Shown: in pieces, positions 9,705-18,359 of the stretch | How the letters are laid out: each line of letters opens with the position of its first letter | Position numbering within the stretch: the stretch's first letter is position 1 | From: Streptomyces buecherae | Lineage (GTDB): Bacteria > Actinomycetota > Actinomycetes > Streptomycetales > Streptomycetaceae | Reading direction: 5' to 3' | DNA length: 64,000 bases | NCBI RefSeq assembly: GCF_014295035.1 | Contig: NZ_CP060404.1 | Span: forward strand, 786,001 to 850,000 | The notes under the pieces: generated by a model | Seen by the model: the letters and a program-made list of their open reading frames with translations, nothing else | What the model was told of the DNA's origin: nothing | Databases searched by the model: none | Made by a program: the position numbers and the translations under genes

Positions 9705-9726
9705 GTCTACTCCCCGGGGAGTAGAC
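9705..9726. promoter_or_regulatory. 22-bp perfect palindrome over tetR stop codon
   Basis: GTCTACTCCCCGGGGAGTAG plus AC reads identically on both strands across 9705-9726 and includes the TAG stop of the TetR gene (9709-9707). It lies 56 bp before the histidine kinase start. It could be an operator controlling the kinase/regulator pair or a loop-less palindrome with transcriptional effect; there is no U-tract. Confidence 0.5.
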
Positions 9727-10411
9727 CGACCTGGCGGGCCAGCCCGGCGGCGGCCTGGTCGAAGAACTCGTCCCGCGCCTCGACGACGTGGTTGAACTGC
9801 CCGAACACCTCGAAGTTGACCAGCCCGAACAGTTGCGCCCAGGTCGCGGTGAGGCCCGCCAGCGCCGGTGCGGGCAGGTCGACGCCGAGTTCGACGCCGA
9901 GTCGCCGCGCGTCCTCCTGCACCGGTGCGGGCGCCGCCGACGCGTCCGTCGGGTGCAGCTCCCCCGCCTCGTGCGCGTCGCGGAGTACGGATATGAGGGC
10001 GAGGCCGACGCGGGCGGCGGGGCCCGTGGTGTCGCTGGGGGCGGTGTAGCCGGGGACGGGCGTGCCGTAGATCAACGCGTACTCGTGCGGATGCGCGAGC
10101 GCCCACTCGCGGACGGCACGACAGACGGCCGTCCACCGCTGGTCGGGAGAGCCTCCACTGGCCGCGGCGAGCGCGTCCTCGGCCGCGGCGCCCAGCGCGT
10201 CGTACGCGTCGATGATCAGCGCGGTGAGCAGGTCGTCCCGGCTGGGGAAGTAGCGGTAGAGCGCGGAGGAGACCATGCCCAGCTCGCGGGCGACCGCGCG
10301 GAGCGACAGTTTGGCGGCGCCCTCGCGGGCGAGCTGCCGCCGCGCCTCTTCCTTGATCGCTGCGGTCACTTCGTCGCGGGCCCGCTCTCTGGCCCCCTTG
10401 ATCGCACTCAT
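9707..10411 (-). CDS. TetR/AcrR family repressor
   Basis: 234-residue regulator. The N-terminal helix-turn-helix is LSLRAVARELGMVSSALYRY followed by FPSRDDLLTALI, the classic TetR recognition helix; the C-terminal ligand domain contains the W-A-L-A-H-P-H-E-Y motif typical of the WHG branch. I start at ATG 10411 (MSAIKG) because upstream codons run into the operator region. It is divergent from the deazaflavin-type nitroreductase gene with two matching inverted repeats in between, so it very likely represses that gene and itself. The kinase/regulator pair follows 57 bp downstream on the same strand. Confidence 0.9.
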   Translation of the reverse strand: MSAIKGARERARDEVTAAIKEEARRQLAREGAAKLSLRAVARELGMVSSALYRYFPSRDDLLTALIIDAYDALGAAAEDALAAASGGSPDQRWTAVCRAVREWALAHPHEYALIYGTPVPGYTAPSDTTGPAARVGLALISVLRDAHEAGELHPTDASAAPAPVQEDARRLGVELGVDLPAPALAGLTATWAQLFGLVNFEVFGQFNHVVEARDEFFDQAAAGLARQVGLLPGE

Positions 10412-10453
10412 GCGGGCCAGTGTGCCACCGCGACGGAGCAGCAACCAGAAAAG

Positions 10454-10466
10454 AGAGCACCGCTCT
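10454..10466. promoter_or_regulatory. TetR-type operator, site 1
   Basis: Inverted repeat AGAGCACCGCTCT (AGAGC-N3-GCTCT) 43 bp upstream of the tetR start. It matches site 2 at 10506-10518, so both probably bind the divergent TetR protein. Confidence 0.7.
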
Positions 10467-10504
10467 TGCTTCGGGGCGCCGATCCGTGCACACTGATCTC
10501 AAGC

Positions 10505-10519
10505 GAGAGCACTGCTCTC
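10505..10519. promoter_or_regulatory. TetR-type operator, site 2
   Basis: Inverted repeat GAGAGCACTGCTCTC, same core AGAGCAC-Y-GCTCT as site 1, centres 52 bp apart (about five helical turns). It lies 54 bp before the start of the nitroreductase-like gene. Confidence 0.7.
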
Positions 10520-10572
10520 TCGGTCGCGAGGCCCTGCCGCGCAGACTCACCTCTCCTAACGGAAGGCTCACC

Positions 10573-11157
10573 ATGACGCACTACGCGAAGCCCAGTTGGT
10601 TCGAGGCCCGGGTGATCGGCGGCGGGATCGCCTGGCTGGCCCGGCGCGGCGTCTCGCTGTACGGCAGCGCGGAGCTGTCGGTGCGCGGCCGGACCACCGG
10701 TGAATGGCGCAGCGTTCCGGTCAACCCGCTCCAGCTCGACGGGGCGCACTACCTGGTGTCGGCCCGAGGCACCACGCAGTGGGTGCGCAACATGCGGGCG
10801 GCGGGTGGCGGGCAGCTCAGGAAGGGGCGCGGCGTGCGGCCGTTCCGCGCGATAGAGCTGCCCGAGGGCGCGGAGAAGACCCGGGTCCTCCGGGCCTACC
10901 TCAAGCGCTGGGGCTTCGAGGTGGGCAGGTTCTTCGACGGCGCCACGGGCACATCGAGCGACGAGAAGCTGGCCCAGGTTGCCCGGCAGCACCCGATCTT
11001 CACGTTGACCTACGCGGACGATGAGGCATGGACAGCACACTCTCCCCGGCGCGCGCCCGCCGCGAGTTCACGGCCGAGCACCCCGGACGACGCCAGCGAC
11101 GCGCCAGGACGCGTCACCCACACCGCCCCCGAGCCGCTGAGCGCCACGCGCCCCTGA
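10573..11157 (+). CDS. Nitroreductase/quinone reductase family (DUF385, F420-type) protein
   Basis: 194 residues; residues 1-150 match the deazaflavin (F420)-dependent nitroreductase/split-barrel family: VRGRTTGEWRSVPVNPLQ is the typical G-R-x-S/T-G-x-x-R cofactor-binding strand, and GTTQWVRNMRAAGGG the following W-x-x-N element. Probable F420H2-linked reductase acting on quinones or nitro compounds. The last 40 residues are Pro/Ala/Ser low complexity. ATG 10573 has GGAAGG 8 nt upstream. Divergent TetR gene and the paired AGAGC operators imply substrate-inducible expression. Confidence 0.8.
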   Translation: MTHYAKPSWFEARVIGGGIAWLARRGVSLYGSAELSVRGRTTGEWRSVPVNPLQLDGAHYLVSARGTTQWVRNMRAAGGGQLRKGRGVRPFRAIELPEGAEKTRVLRAYLKRWGFEVGRFFDGATGTSSDEKLAQVARQHPIFTLTYADDEAWTAHSPRRAPAASSRPSTPDDASDAPGRVTHTAPEPLSATRP

Positions 11158-11528
11158 CGGCCCGGCGACGCACTCCCGACGCGGCCCAACGCTCCCAAGC
11201 GCCCCTACCGACGGCCGCCGCGCACGCCCGCCGGGCCGCCGCCACCCACCGCCCCAGCACCCGCCAGCCGCTCGCCGCCCTCGCCCGCGCCGCCGCGCAG
11301 GCGCTGAGGCTGAGGTCGCGGAGTCGTCTCGTTCCCGTGCGCTGGCGCGACCGGCCCACCGGCGGGCTGGGCAGCGCACCCCGCACGCACCACGACCCGC
11401 TGCCCAGCGGCGGAGCCAGCCACCCACCGGTCGACGCGGCGGAAGCCCACCCGCGTCGCGCCCTGGGCACGGGGCCGACGCGTCACGACGCCCCGCAGCC
11501 CTCCCCGTGGCGGAGCAGGGTCGGCGCG
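11158..11528. other. Gene-free stretch
   Basis: 371 bp of very GC-rich sequence with only shadow reading frames between the convergent nitroreductase-like and geranylgeranyl-reductase-like genes; nothing recognised. Confidence 0.5.
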
Positions 11529-12764
11529 TTAGCCGCGGTCGAGCACCATCATCAAGCGACGTGCGGAGGGGTGGGTGCGGACGATCTCGGCAAGCGTGGT
11601 GGTACCGCGCGTGATCTTGGCGAACGCCCGCCAGGCCGGGCGGAGACCGGTGATCGCCGCGTGCACCATGCCCGGCCGCCGCTCGTAGGCCAGCAGCAGG
11701 CGGCGCCCCACGCCCATCTCCACGCCGAGGCCCGACTTGATGGCGAAGGCGTAGTTCAGCGCCTGCCGCCGCGCGTCCACCGCGTCGTGCGCCTCCGCTA
11801 TGCGCACGGCCCACTCCCCCGCCAGCCGGCCGGAGCGCAACGCGAAGGAGATCCCCTCCCGAGTCCACGGCTCCAGCAGCCCCGCGGCGTCGCCACAGAC
11901 GAGTACGCGGCCCCGCGAGAGCGGCGAGTCGTCGGAGCGGCAGCGCGTGAGGTGGCCGGAGGAGATGCTCGGCTCGAACCCCGCGAGGCCCAGGCGCGCG
12001 ATGAAGTCCTGGAGGTAGCGCTTGGTCTCGGCACCCTCGCCGCGCGCCGAGATGACGCCCACGGTCAGGGTGTCGCCCTTGGGGAAGACCCAGCCGTAAC
12101 TGCCGGGGATCGGCCCCCAGTCGATCTGCACCCGGCCCGCCCAGTCCTCGGCGACGGTCGGCGGCACCGGGATCTCCGCCTCCAGGCCGAGGTCCACCTG
12201 CTCGACCTTGACACCCACGTGTCCCGCTATCCGACTGGCACTGCCGTCCGCCCCGACGACGGCCCGGGCGAGCACGGTCTCCCCGTCGCTGAGCACGACG
12301 GCGACGGTGCGCCGGTCGGGTACGGAGGGCCCGTGCTGCTCGACCCGGGAGACGGTCACGCCGGTGCGCAGGGTGGCCCCGGCGGCCGTGGCCGACTCCA
12401 CCAGCGCGGCGTCGAACTCGGGCCGGTTGATCAGCCCGAAGAGCATCTGCTTGGACCGCCGAGTGCGCGAGAGCTTGCCGTTGAGCGAGAAGGTCACGGC
12501 GTGCACGCGATCCCGCAGCGGCATCTCGAACCCTGGCGGCAGGGCCTCGCGCGAGGGCCCGATGATCCCGCCGCCGCAGGTCTTGTAGCGGGGCAGCTCC
12601 GCCTTCTCCAGGAGCAGCACTCTGCGGCCCGCGCACGCCGCGGCGTGCGCGGCGGAGGCGCCCGCCGGGCCCGCCCCCACGACCACGACGTCCCACACCG
12701 ACTCGCCGTCGTCGGCCGCGTCGCCGCCGTGCAGACCCATCTCGCCGCTGTTGTCGCTGCTCAC
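11529..12764 (-). CDS. Geranylgeranyl reductase family flavoprotein
   Basis: FAD-dependent oxidoreductase of the geranylgeranyl reductase (ChlP/GGR) family, 411 residues. N-terminal dinucleotide-binding motif VVVVGAGPAGASAAH (residues about 26-40) and EK at the end of the second strand; the family hallmark PRYKTCGGGI follows directly. Later GADGSASRIAGHVGV and VCGDAAGLLEPWTREGIS give the second FAD-binding motif (GDAAG). In Streptomyces these enzymes saturate isoprenoid chains (menaquinone or lipid side chains), often encoded near the respiratory genes, but the substrate here is not determined. Free-standing gene. Confidence 0.85.
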   Translation of the reverse strand: MSSDNSGEMGLHGGDAADDGESVWDVVVVGAGPAGASAAHAAACAGRRVLLLEKAELPRYKTCGGGIIGPSREALPPGFEMPLRDRVHAVTFSLNGKLSRTRRSKQMLFGLINRPEFDAALVESATAAGATLRTGVTVSRVEQHGPSVPDRRTVAVVLSDGETVLARAVVGADGSASRIAGHVGVKVEQVDLGLEAEIPVPPTVAEDWAGRVQIDWGPIPGSYGWVFPKGDTLTVGVISARGEGAETKRYLQDFIARLGLAGFEPSISSGHLTRCRSDDSPLSRGRVLVCGDAAGLLEPWTREGISFALRSGRLAGEWAVRIAEAHDAVDARRQALNYAFAIKSGLGVEMGVGRRLLLAYERRPGMVHAAITGLRPAWRAFAKITRGTTTLAEIVRTHPSARRLMMVLDRG

Positions 12765-12909
12765 GATGTACTTCTACTCCCGCTCGACCACTCGCTTCGG
12801 CTACCGCTCGCATCCTACGGCGCGCCGCTCGGCGGCCCCGCTGTGGGAAGATCGGTGCACCCTTCGCCCGTACGTACGGACATAACGCCGCGCCCACAAG
12901 GAGCGTTCC

Positions 12910-14298
12910 ATGGAGCAAGCCTCCGTCCGCCAGCCCGACCACGCCACGCTCGCCCAGACCGTGGCCGCACTCCAGCCCCGGGCCCGCGCGGAACTGACCG
13001 AACTGGTCGCGTTCAAGTCGGTCGCCGACCCGGCCCAGTTCCCCCGGAGCGAGTGCGAGGCCGCCGCGAACTGGGTGGCGGACGCGCTGCGCGGCGAGGG
13101 CTTCCAGGACGTCGCCCTCCTCGACACCCCCGACGGCACGCAGTCGGTCTACGGCTTCCTCCCCGGCCCCGAAGGCGCCCCCACCGTCCTGCTGTACGCG
13201 CACTACGACGTACAGCCCCCGCTGGACGAGGCCGCCTGGCTCTCGCCGCCCTTCGAGCTGACCGAGCGCGACGGCCGCTGGTACGGACGCGGGGCCGCCG
13301 ACTGCAAGGGTGGCCTGATCATGCACCTGACGGCGCTGCGGGCCCTCAAGGAGAACGGCGGGATACCGGTTCACGTCAAGGTGATCTGCGAGGGCTCCGA
13401 GGAGCAGGGCACCGGAGGGCTTGAGCGGTACGCGGAGGCCCACCCCGAGCTGCTGGCGGCGGACACCATCGTCATCGGGGACGCGGGCAACTTCCGGGTG
13501 GGGCTGCCGACGGCCACGGCCACCCTGCGCGGGATGACGCTGATGCGCGTGCAGGTGGACACGTTGGGCGGCAACCTGCACTCGGGCCAGTTCGGCGGCG
13601 CCGCCCCGGACGCGCTGGCCGCGCTGATCAGGGCGTTGGACTCGCTGCGCGCCGAGGACGGCTCGACCACGGTTCAGGGCTTGGCGTCCGACGCGAGCTG
13701 GGAGGGGTTGCAGTACGCGGAGGAGGAGTTCCGCAAGGACGCCAAGGTGCTCGACGGAGTGGAGCTCATCGGTTCCGGCACCATCGCGGACCGGATCTGG
13801 GCCCGCCCCGCGGTGACCGTGCTCGGCATCGACTGCCCGCCGGTCGTCGGCGCCACCCCCTCGGTGCAGGCGAGCGCCGGCGCGCTGGTGAGCCTGCGCG
13901 TGCCGCCGGGCGTGGACGCCGCCGAGGCGACCGACCTGCTCGCCGCGCACCTGAAGGCGAACACCCCGTGGGGCGCGAAGATCGCCGTGGAGCAGGTGGG
14001 CCAGGGCCAGCCGTTCCGCGCCGACACCAGCAGCCCGGCCTACGCGTCGATGGCCAAGGCCATGCGCCTCGCCTACGACGGCCAGGAGATGCAGATCTCG
14101 GGCATGGGCGGCTCCATCCCGCTGTGCAACACCCTGGCGTCGCTCTACCCGGAGGCCGAGATCCTGCTGATCGGGCTGAGCGAGCCGGAGGCGCAGATCC
14201 ACGCGGTCAACGAGAGCGTGTCACCGCAGGAGTTGGAGCGGCTCTCGCTCGCGGAGGCCCTGTTCCTGGTCGAGTACGCGGCAACCGACGCGGCCTGA
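12910..14298 (+). CDS. M20 family dipeptidase/metallopeptidase
   Basis: Zinc-dependent M20 peptidase, 462 residues, cytosolic. Metal ligands are recognisable: HYDVQP (His-x-Asp), GRGAADCKGG (bridging Asp), CEGSEEQGTGG (catalytic Glu plus ligand Glu), DAGNF (ligand Asp) and the distal His in QIHAVNESV. The dimerisation (lid) domain lies between residues about 200 and 320. The lineage with DPAQFPRSE after the N-terminal helix is the M20 dipeptidase branch (CNDP-like). ATG 12910 has AAGGAGC 5 nt upstream. Confidence 0.9.
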   Translation: MEQASVRQPDHATLAQTVAALQPRARAELTELVAFKSVADPAQFPRSECEAAANWVADALRGEGFQDVALLDTPDGTQSVYGFLPGPEGAPTVLLYAHYDVQPPLDEAAWLSPPFELTERDGRWYGRGAADCKGGLIMHLTALRALKENGGIPVHVKVICEGSEEQGTGGLERYAEAHPELLAADTIVIGDAGNFRVGLPTATATLRGMTLMRVQVDTLGGNLHSGQFGGAAPDALAALIRALDSLRAEDGSTTVQGLASDASWEGLQYAEEEFRKDAKVLDGVELIGSGTIADRIWARPAVTVLGIDCPPVVGATPSVQASAGALVSLRVPPGVDAAEATDLLAAHLKANTPWGAKIAVEQVGQGQPFRADTSSPAYASMAKAMRLAYDGQEMQISGMGGSIPLCNTLASLYPEAEILLIGLSEPEAQIHAVNESVSPQELERLSLAEALFLVEYAATDAA

Positions 14299-14372
14299 CA
14301 CGGCCACCGCCCTCCGACCGACGACGCCCCGCCCGCCCGCGGCGACGCACTGAGTCGCAGCGGCAGGAGCGG

Positions 14373-14417
14373 CACGCCCCCGGCAGTCCCGTGGTTACGG
14401 GCCCCGGGGGGCGTTGT
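14373..14417 (+). terminator. Candidate terminator after M20 peptidase
   Basis: Imperfect outer stem ACGCCCCCGG / CCGGGGGGCGT (one bulged G) enclosing a perfect inner hairpin CCCGT-GGTT-ACGGG at 14388-14401. No T-run follows, as usual in Streptomyces. Lies in the 364-bp gene-free gap between the peptidase and the IS remnant. Confidence 0.5.
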
Positions 14418-14662
14418 CGGCAGACCGCACGGCTCGGCCCGCCGAGAGTCCGGCGCACGGGCGGGCGAGCGGACGGGCCGGCCGACCTCGTCGCGCCCTG
14501 CGCCGGGCGCCAGAGGCACCCGGCGCGGAGCGCGGCACCGCCGCGCGAGTGCGGCACAGTGAGGCTCCGCCAACGCGAAGACGCAGTTCAAAGGGCTGGT
14601 ATGACCGGTTCTCGGGGTGCTCACGCTGGTCGTGGGCGGCGGTCTGAGGAGTAGATCGTCCG

Positions 14663-15505
14663 TCAGCGGTTGACTTCGCGGTTCGTCAGAACGAACAGGG
14701 CGCGCAGGAGGTGGGTAGCGCACGCGGGATCGCTGCGGTGCTTGGTGAGGATCCGCCAGTTCTTGAGGTGAGCGAAGCCGTACTCGACCGGTGCCCGTCC
14801 GACGGCGAGGGTGCGGTTGGCGGTCTTCTCGCCAGGGGTGAGCTTGTGGGTGCGGCTGGCGTGGAAGCCGGTGACGGCCACGGGATCGAGTACGTCGTTG
14901 TCCAGGGCGCGAAGGCCCATGTCTGCCAGGGCCTGGAGGTCGGCGGCGCGCAGGTGGGCCAGGACGTGGTCCCGGCAGGCGGCGATGTTGTCATGGGTGC
15001 GGCCGGACCTGGCGGCAGATATCCAGAGCAGCCGACCCCGCTCGTCGGTCAGGGGCGGGGAAGTGCGGGCCGTGATGGTGGTGTTTGCCGAAGTAGTTCC
15101 GCCGGTCGGCCTTTCCGGTGCGGCGCTGGGTGGCGATGCGGGTGCCGCCGATCAGGACGACCTCCCCGCCTTGCTTAGCGATCTTCTTCCGTGCGCGGTT
15201 GCAGGCGCGGGGCTTGCCCGGCGAGCAGGTGATCAGCTCGTCGCGCCGGCGGCGGACGGTGGTCTCGGACATTTTGTCGCCGCCGGCCCTGTCGGCCAAG
15301 CGCTGGTCGTGGCGCAGCACGGCCAGGACGAGCACCGCGATCTTCCCGGCGGCAGGATCCGCCACCTGGACCGGATCACTTTCCGGTGACGTCGCGGCAG
15401 ATCAGCGCGGTGGTTGACGGTCTCCGTGGACAGCGGCAGGCGGCACTGGTGAGCAAGCGGGCAGGTGCCCTCGGCGTACCTTTGGCTTTCGTCACGCGAT
15501 CCCAA
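14663..15505 (-). pseudogene. Broken IS5-type DDE transposase
   Basis: Remnant of a DDE_Tnp_4 (IS5/IS112-like) transposase. The reading jumps frame at least twice: an N-terminal helix-turn-helix section (GDKMSETTVRRRRDELITC) and the catalytic GGEVVLIGGTRIATQRR and RRNYFGKHHHHGPHF region are in one frame (15365-14991), whereas the C-terminal third, with LDNDVLDPVAVTGFHASR and the family ending LTNREVNR, is in another (14920-14663). The catalytic Asp of the usual VLIDGT is Gly here, so the enzyme is dead even without the frameshifts. No inverted repeats were identified. It marks an old insertion beside other debris. Confidence 0.85.
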
Positions 15506-15588
15506 CGGTCGTCGGGGGCACCGGAGTTACGTGCGCGCCGCGCCACTCAGGGCTGCTCTTCTCGGGCTCGCTCTGGGCGCGATGCCAG

Positions 15589-16449
15589 TCAGCAGGTCCG
15601 TTGATCCCTGTCGCCGGCCTGATCGGCCGAGTGAAGCAGTTCGATGACACGTTCCTCGTACCGGACGCGGGCCGGGGAGAAGTCGTACGGCATCTTGCCG
15701 ATGGCCTCCATCACGCTCATCCTCGCCCCCTCTTCTTCCTCGCCGGCGTGCTCGTCCTCCCGGTCCAGGAGGTCGTTGAGGGCCTCTTCCAGGCCGGATC
15801 CTTCTATGGCGGCTGCCAGGGCGGTCTCGTGATCACATCGCTGGGCGGCCAGGTCCTCGATGCGGGGGTCGTCGGGGGACACGGTGTCATCCAGGGCCGC
15901 CTCGGCCTCGGCCAGTCGGTCCTCCTCGGCCCGCAGCTCGGGGTGGGTGGCCAGGACGATGAACCGGTCGGCCTGGACGGCGGCGCCCAGGGGGCCGAGG
16001 ACGCGCTCCGTGACCAGGAGGGTATCGAGGTCGGCGGAGCGCAGGGCTCCGGGCGGCAGATCGCGCAGGCGGCCAGTGGCCAGCGGTGAAAGCAGGCCAA
16101 GAGGGCTGCCCACCTCGCGGAGACGGTTGACGGCGGCCCGCTGGGCCTCGATGGCGGCAGCCTTGGAGGCGAGGGACTCCTCCAGACGGGCCAGGGACTG
16201 CTCGATGCCGCTGGTGCCATCAAAGGCGGCGTGGATGTCGTCCAGGGAGATACCCGCATCAGCCATCCTGCGGACCCATAGCAGGCGGATCATGTCGTCG
16301 TATCCGTAGCGGCGGCGGTCGTCGCTGCCGCGTTCCGGTTCGGCGAGGAGCCCGATGGCGTGGTAGTGGCGGATGGCGCGGGGTGTGGTCCCGGCGAACG
16401 CGGCGGCATCGCCGATCTTGACCCGGCGGGGGATCGCAGGAAGGGGCAT
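15589..16449 (-). CDS. MerR family transcriptional regulator
   Basis: 286 residues. N-terminal MerR winged helix: KIGDAAAFAGTTPRAIRHYH then the wing RRRYGYDDMIRLLWV; a coiled-coil linker around residues 85-125 (LARLEESLASKAAAIEAQ) and a large C-terminal domain of unknown ligand, acidic (DREDEHAGEEEEGAR near the end). No metal-binding cysteines are present, so a metal sensor of the classic type is unlikely; drug or stress sensing is possible. ATG 16449 has GAGAGG about 10 nt upstream, and an inverted repeat sits in its promoter (16491-16511). Confidence 0.88.
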   Translation of the reverse strand: MPLPAIPRRVKIGDAAAFAGTTPRAIRHYHAIGLLAEPERGSDDRRRYGYDDMIRLLWVRRMADAGISLDDIHAAFDGTSGIEQSLARLEESLASKAAAIEAQRAAVNRLREVGSPLGLLSPLATGRLRDLPPGALRSADLDTLLVTERVLGPLGAAVQADRFIVLATHPELRAEEDRLAEAEAALDDTVSPDDPRIEDLAAQRCDHETALAAAIEGSGLEEALNDLLDREDEHAGEEEEGARMSVMEAIGKMPYDFSPARVRYEERVIELLHSADQAGDRDQRTC

Positions 16450-16483
16450 GTGAGGGAACCTCTCGATGTCGTGCTCGCCGCCT

Positions 16484-16514
16484 ACTGGACCACATGCCGC
16501 TACGGCACGTGCAA
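16484..16514 (-). promoter_or_regulatory. Candidate MerR-type promoter/operator
   Basis: On the minus strand TTGCAC (16514-16509) is followed by a 19-nt spacer and TCCAGT (16489-16484). The spacer region holds a nearly perfect inverted repeat CACATGCCG-CTA-CGGCACGTG (16491-16511, one mismatch). A dyad inside a 19-nt spacer is the hallmark of MerR-activated promoters, so autoregulation is likely. Confidence 0.55.
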
Positions 16515-16639
16515 ACCCCTCTGTCGTGGGGCGCGTACCGGGACTTCCGCACCGTCAAACCCGTACGGACCGCCGCACGGGTAGAGAAGACGCACCAGAT
16601 GAGTAGCCCTGGGGAACAACTCGGGGGTGGGGGATGCGA

Positions 16640-17114
16640 TCAACAGGCGCCATCAGGGCGGCAGCGTCCCTGGGCACGGGCGAACGGTGAACCGGCTTCG
16701 GGCAGTTCTCGAAGCCAGCCGCGGTCGGCCAGCCTGACCAGTTTCCCGCGCAGCGACTCCAGTCCGGCCCACACGCTGAAGTCCACCCCCAGCATCTCGC
16801 CGACCTGCCGGGCCGTGACCGGCCCGGCGCCCTGCCACACGACGGCGAGAACGCGCCGGTAGCCCGACGGCCGAACCCCCTCCGCCACGCCGGACGTGCG
16901 GTGCGGTTGCGGGATCAGCGTCACCGCCCGGCCGCCCACCTGCCCGGGCGTCGGTGCGGTCGAAGCACGCTCCCCGGCGAGCCGCTCACTCACCGCGCAA
17001 GAACCCTTCGGCAACCGGGAGTTCGTCACGCTCGGCTCGTCCCGCCGCTAACTGCTTGGCCAGATGTTCTTCGGGTTCGTCCAGCCCCGCGCGCCGGGCG
17101 GTGATGCGTTCCAT
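16640..17114 (-). pseudogene. Frameshifted small coiled-coil/winged-helix protein
   Basis: Two overlapping minus-strand frames look like one former gene. The first (start 17114) encodes MERITARRAGLDEPEEHLAK and a coiled coil ending ELPVAEGFLRGE, stopping at 16986; the second frame continues with SERLAGERAS, a spacer, and a winged-helix-like segment (GPVTARQVGEMLGVDFSVWA) ending at 16640. From memory, intact Streptomyces homologues run through this junction without a stop, so a one-base indel near 16990-17010 is inferred. Small proteins of this kind are common beside transposon debris. If no frameshift occurred these would be two coupled small genes. Confidence 0.5.
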
Positions 17115-17324
17115 CAGCTCGGGACCAGGCGCCGGATCGTAGAAGGCCACCAGGCCGCAGCCAGCAGGAACCGGCGAACCGACCGCGCTGACGCACGATC
17201 TATGCCGTAGACCGCCGCCCATCGCCAGCACGAGCACCCCAAGACCGTCACGCCAAACCTTTGCCCCGCACTTTCAAGTTGGTGGAGGCTCACTGCACTG
17301 CACTGACCGACGCCGCGCGGGGGG

Positions 17325-18359
17325 TCAGGTGACGGGGAGGCCCTGCTCCAGGTTGATGGGGCAGCCGCGTTCGCGGGCGCGGAGGGCCCAGCGCAGTCGG
17401 TGCCAGCGATGCGGGGGCAGTAGGTCGGCCGCCTCGTCCTCCGTGACGAAGCGCCAGCCACGGAGTTCGTCCGCGGGGAGCAGCAGTTCGCCCGCCTGAC
17501 TCTCGCTGAGCCGGCCGCCGTCGAAGAGCAGGCGCAGTCCGCCGTATCCCGGCGGGTTCGGCGGCTCCCAGTCCACGACCAGCAGTCGCAGCGGATCGGC
17601 GAGGCGCATGCCCAACTCCTCGGCCACCTCGCGGACTCCGGCGCGGGTGGGGGGTTCGCCGGGCTCCACCACGCCGCCGGGGAACTCCCAGTCGGGCTTG
17701 TAGGTGGGATCGACGAGCAGGACGCGGTCGTCCTCGTCGAAGAGCAGAACCCCCGAGGCCACCGTCTCCGCCGTGGGGTGCGGAGTCTGCACCATCGTGC
17801 AGGCACCCGCGCCGTCCCGTACCGCGTCGGCCACCAACTCCGCAGCCTGGCCCGCGGTGAGTCGGTCGGTGCGGATGACGTGTGCGTCGGCGGTGAGCCA
17901 GGACAGTGCCCCGCGGTAGGGCTCAAGGTGGTCCAGGCACCACTTCCGGGTCGACGCGTCGCCCTCGGGCTGGTCGGGAACGAGCGCCCGGCCCTCGATG
18001 CGCTCGCGAAGGATCGTTTCCTCCGCATGGAGGAGGATGTGCTGTACGGGGATGCGGCGGGACGCCAGGCCGCCGAATATCTCGTCCCGGTAGTCCTGTC
18101 GCAGCAAGGTCATGGGCGTCACCAGCACTCCGCCCACCTCCGCGAGGAGCGCCGCCGCGGTGTCCACCACCAACCGCCGCCAGGAGGGCAGGTCCTGGTA
18201 GTCGCCCACCTCCGCGAGGCGCTTGCTCGGCAACATCGTGCGCAGGCCGGTGCCGATCAGTTCGGGGTCGAAGAACGTGCTGTCGGGCAGCAGCTCACAC
18301 ACCTCACGGGCCGTGCTGGTCTTCCCCACACCGAACGTGCCGTTCAGCCAGACGATCAC
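17325..18359 (-). CDS. P-loop kinase/NUDIX hydrolase fusion
   Basis: 344-residue two-domain protein. Residues 1-185: TmrB-like/adenylylsulfate-kinase-like P-loop NTPase with Walker A GTFGVGKTS (8-16), a mid-domain LLHAEETILRERIEGR lid and a Walker-B-like VLVTPMTLL. Residues 190-335: NUDIX domain with the complete Nudix box GVVEPGEPPTRAGVREVAEE LG pattern (G-x5-E-x7-R-E-x2-E-E). It presumably hydrolyses a nucleoside-diphosphate-linked substrate and phosphorylates or binds a related one. N-terminal TmrB-like domains can give tunicamycin-type resistance, so a self-protection or house-cleaning role is possible. Single gene, no operon partners. Confidence 0.8.
   Translation of the reverse strand: MIVWLNGTFGVGKTSTAREVCELLPDSTFFDPELIGTGLRTMLPSKRLAEVGDYQDLPSWRRLVVDTAAALLAEVGGVLVTPMTLLRQDYRDEIFGGLASRRIPVQHILLHAEETILRERIEGRALVPDQPEGDASTRKWCLDHLEPYRGALSWLTADAHVIRTDRLTAGQAAELVADAVRDGAGACTMVQTPHPTAETVASGVLLFDEDDRVLLVDPTYKPDWEFPGGVVEPGEPPTRAGVREVAEELGMRLADPLRLLVVDWEPPNPPGYGGLRLLFDGGRLSESQAGELLLPADELRGWRFVTEDEAADLLPPHRWHRLRWALRARERGCPINLEQGLPVT

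Noticed and set aside
11068..14202. 1044-codon minus-strand open frame
   Set aside because: Antisense to the M20 peptidase and GGR-like genes; Arg/Gly-rich shadow typical of high-GC DNA.
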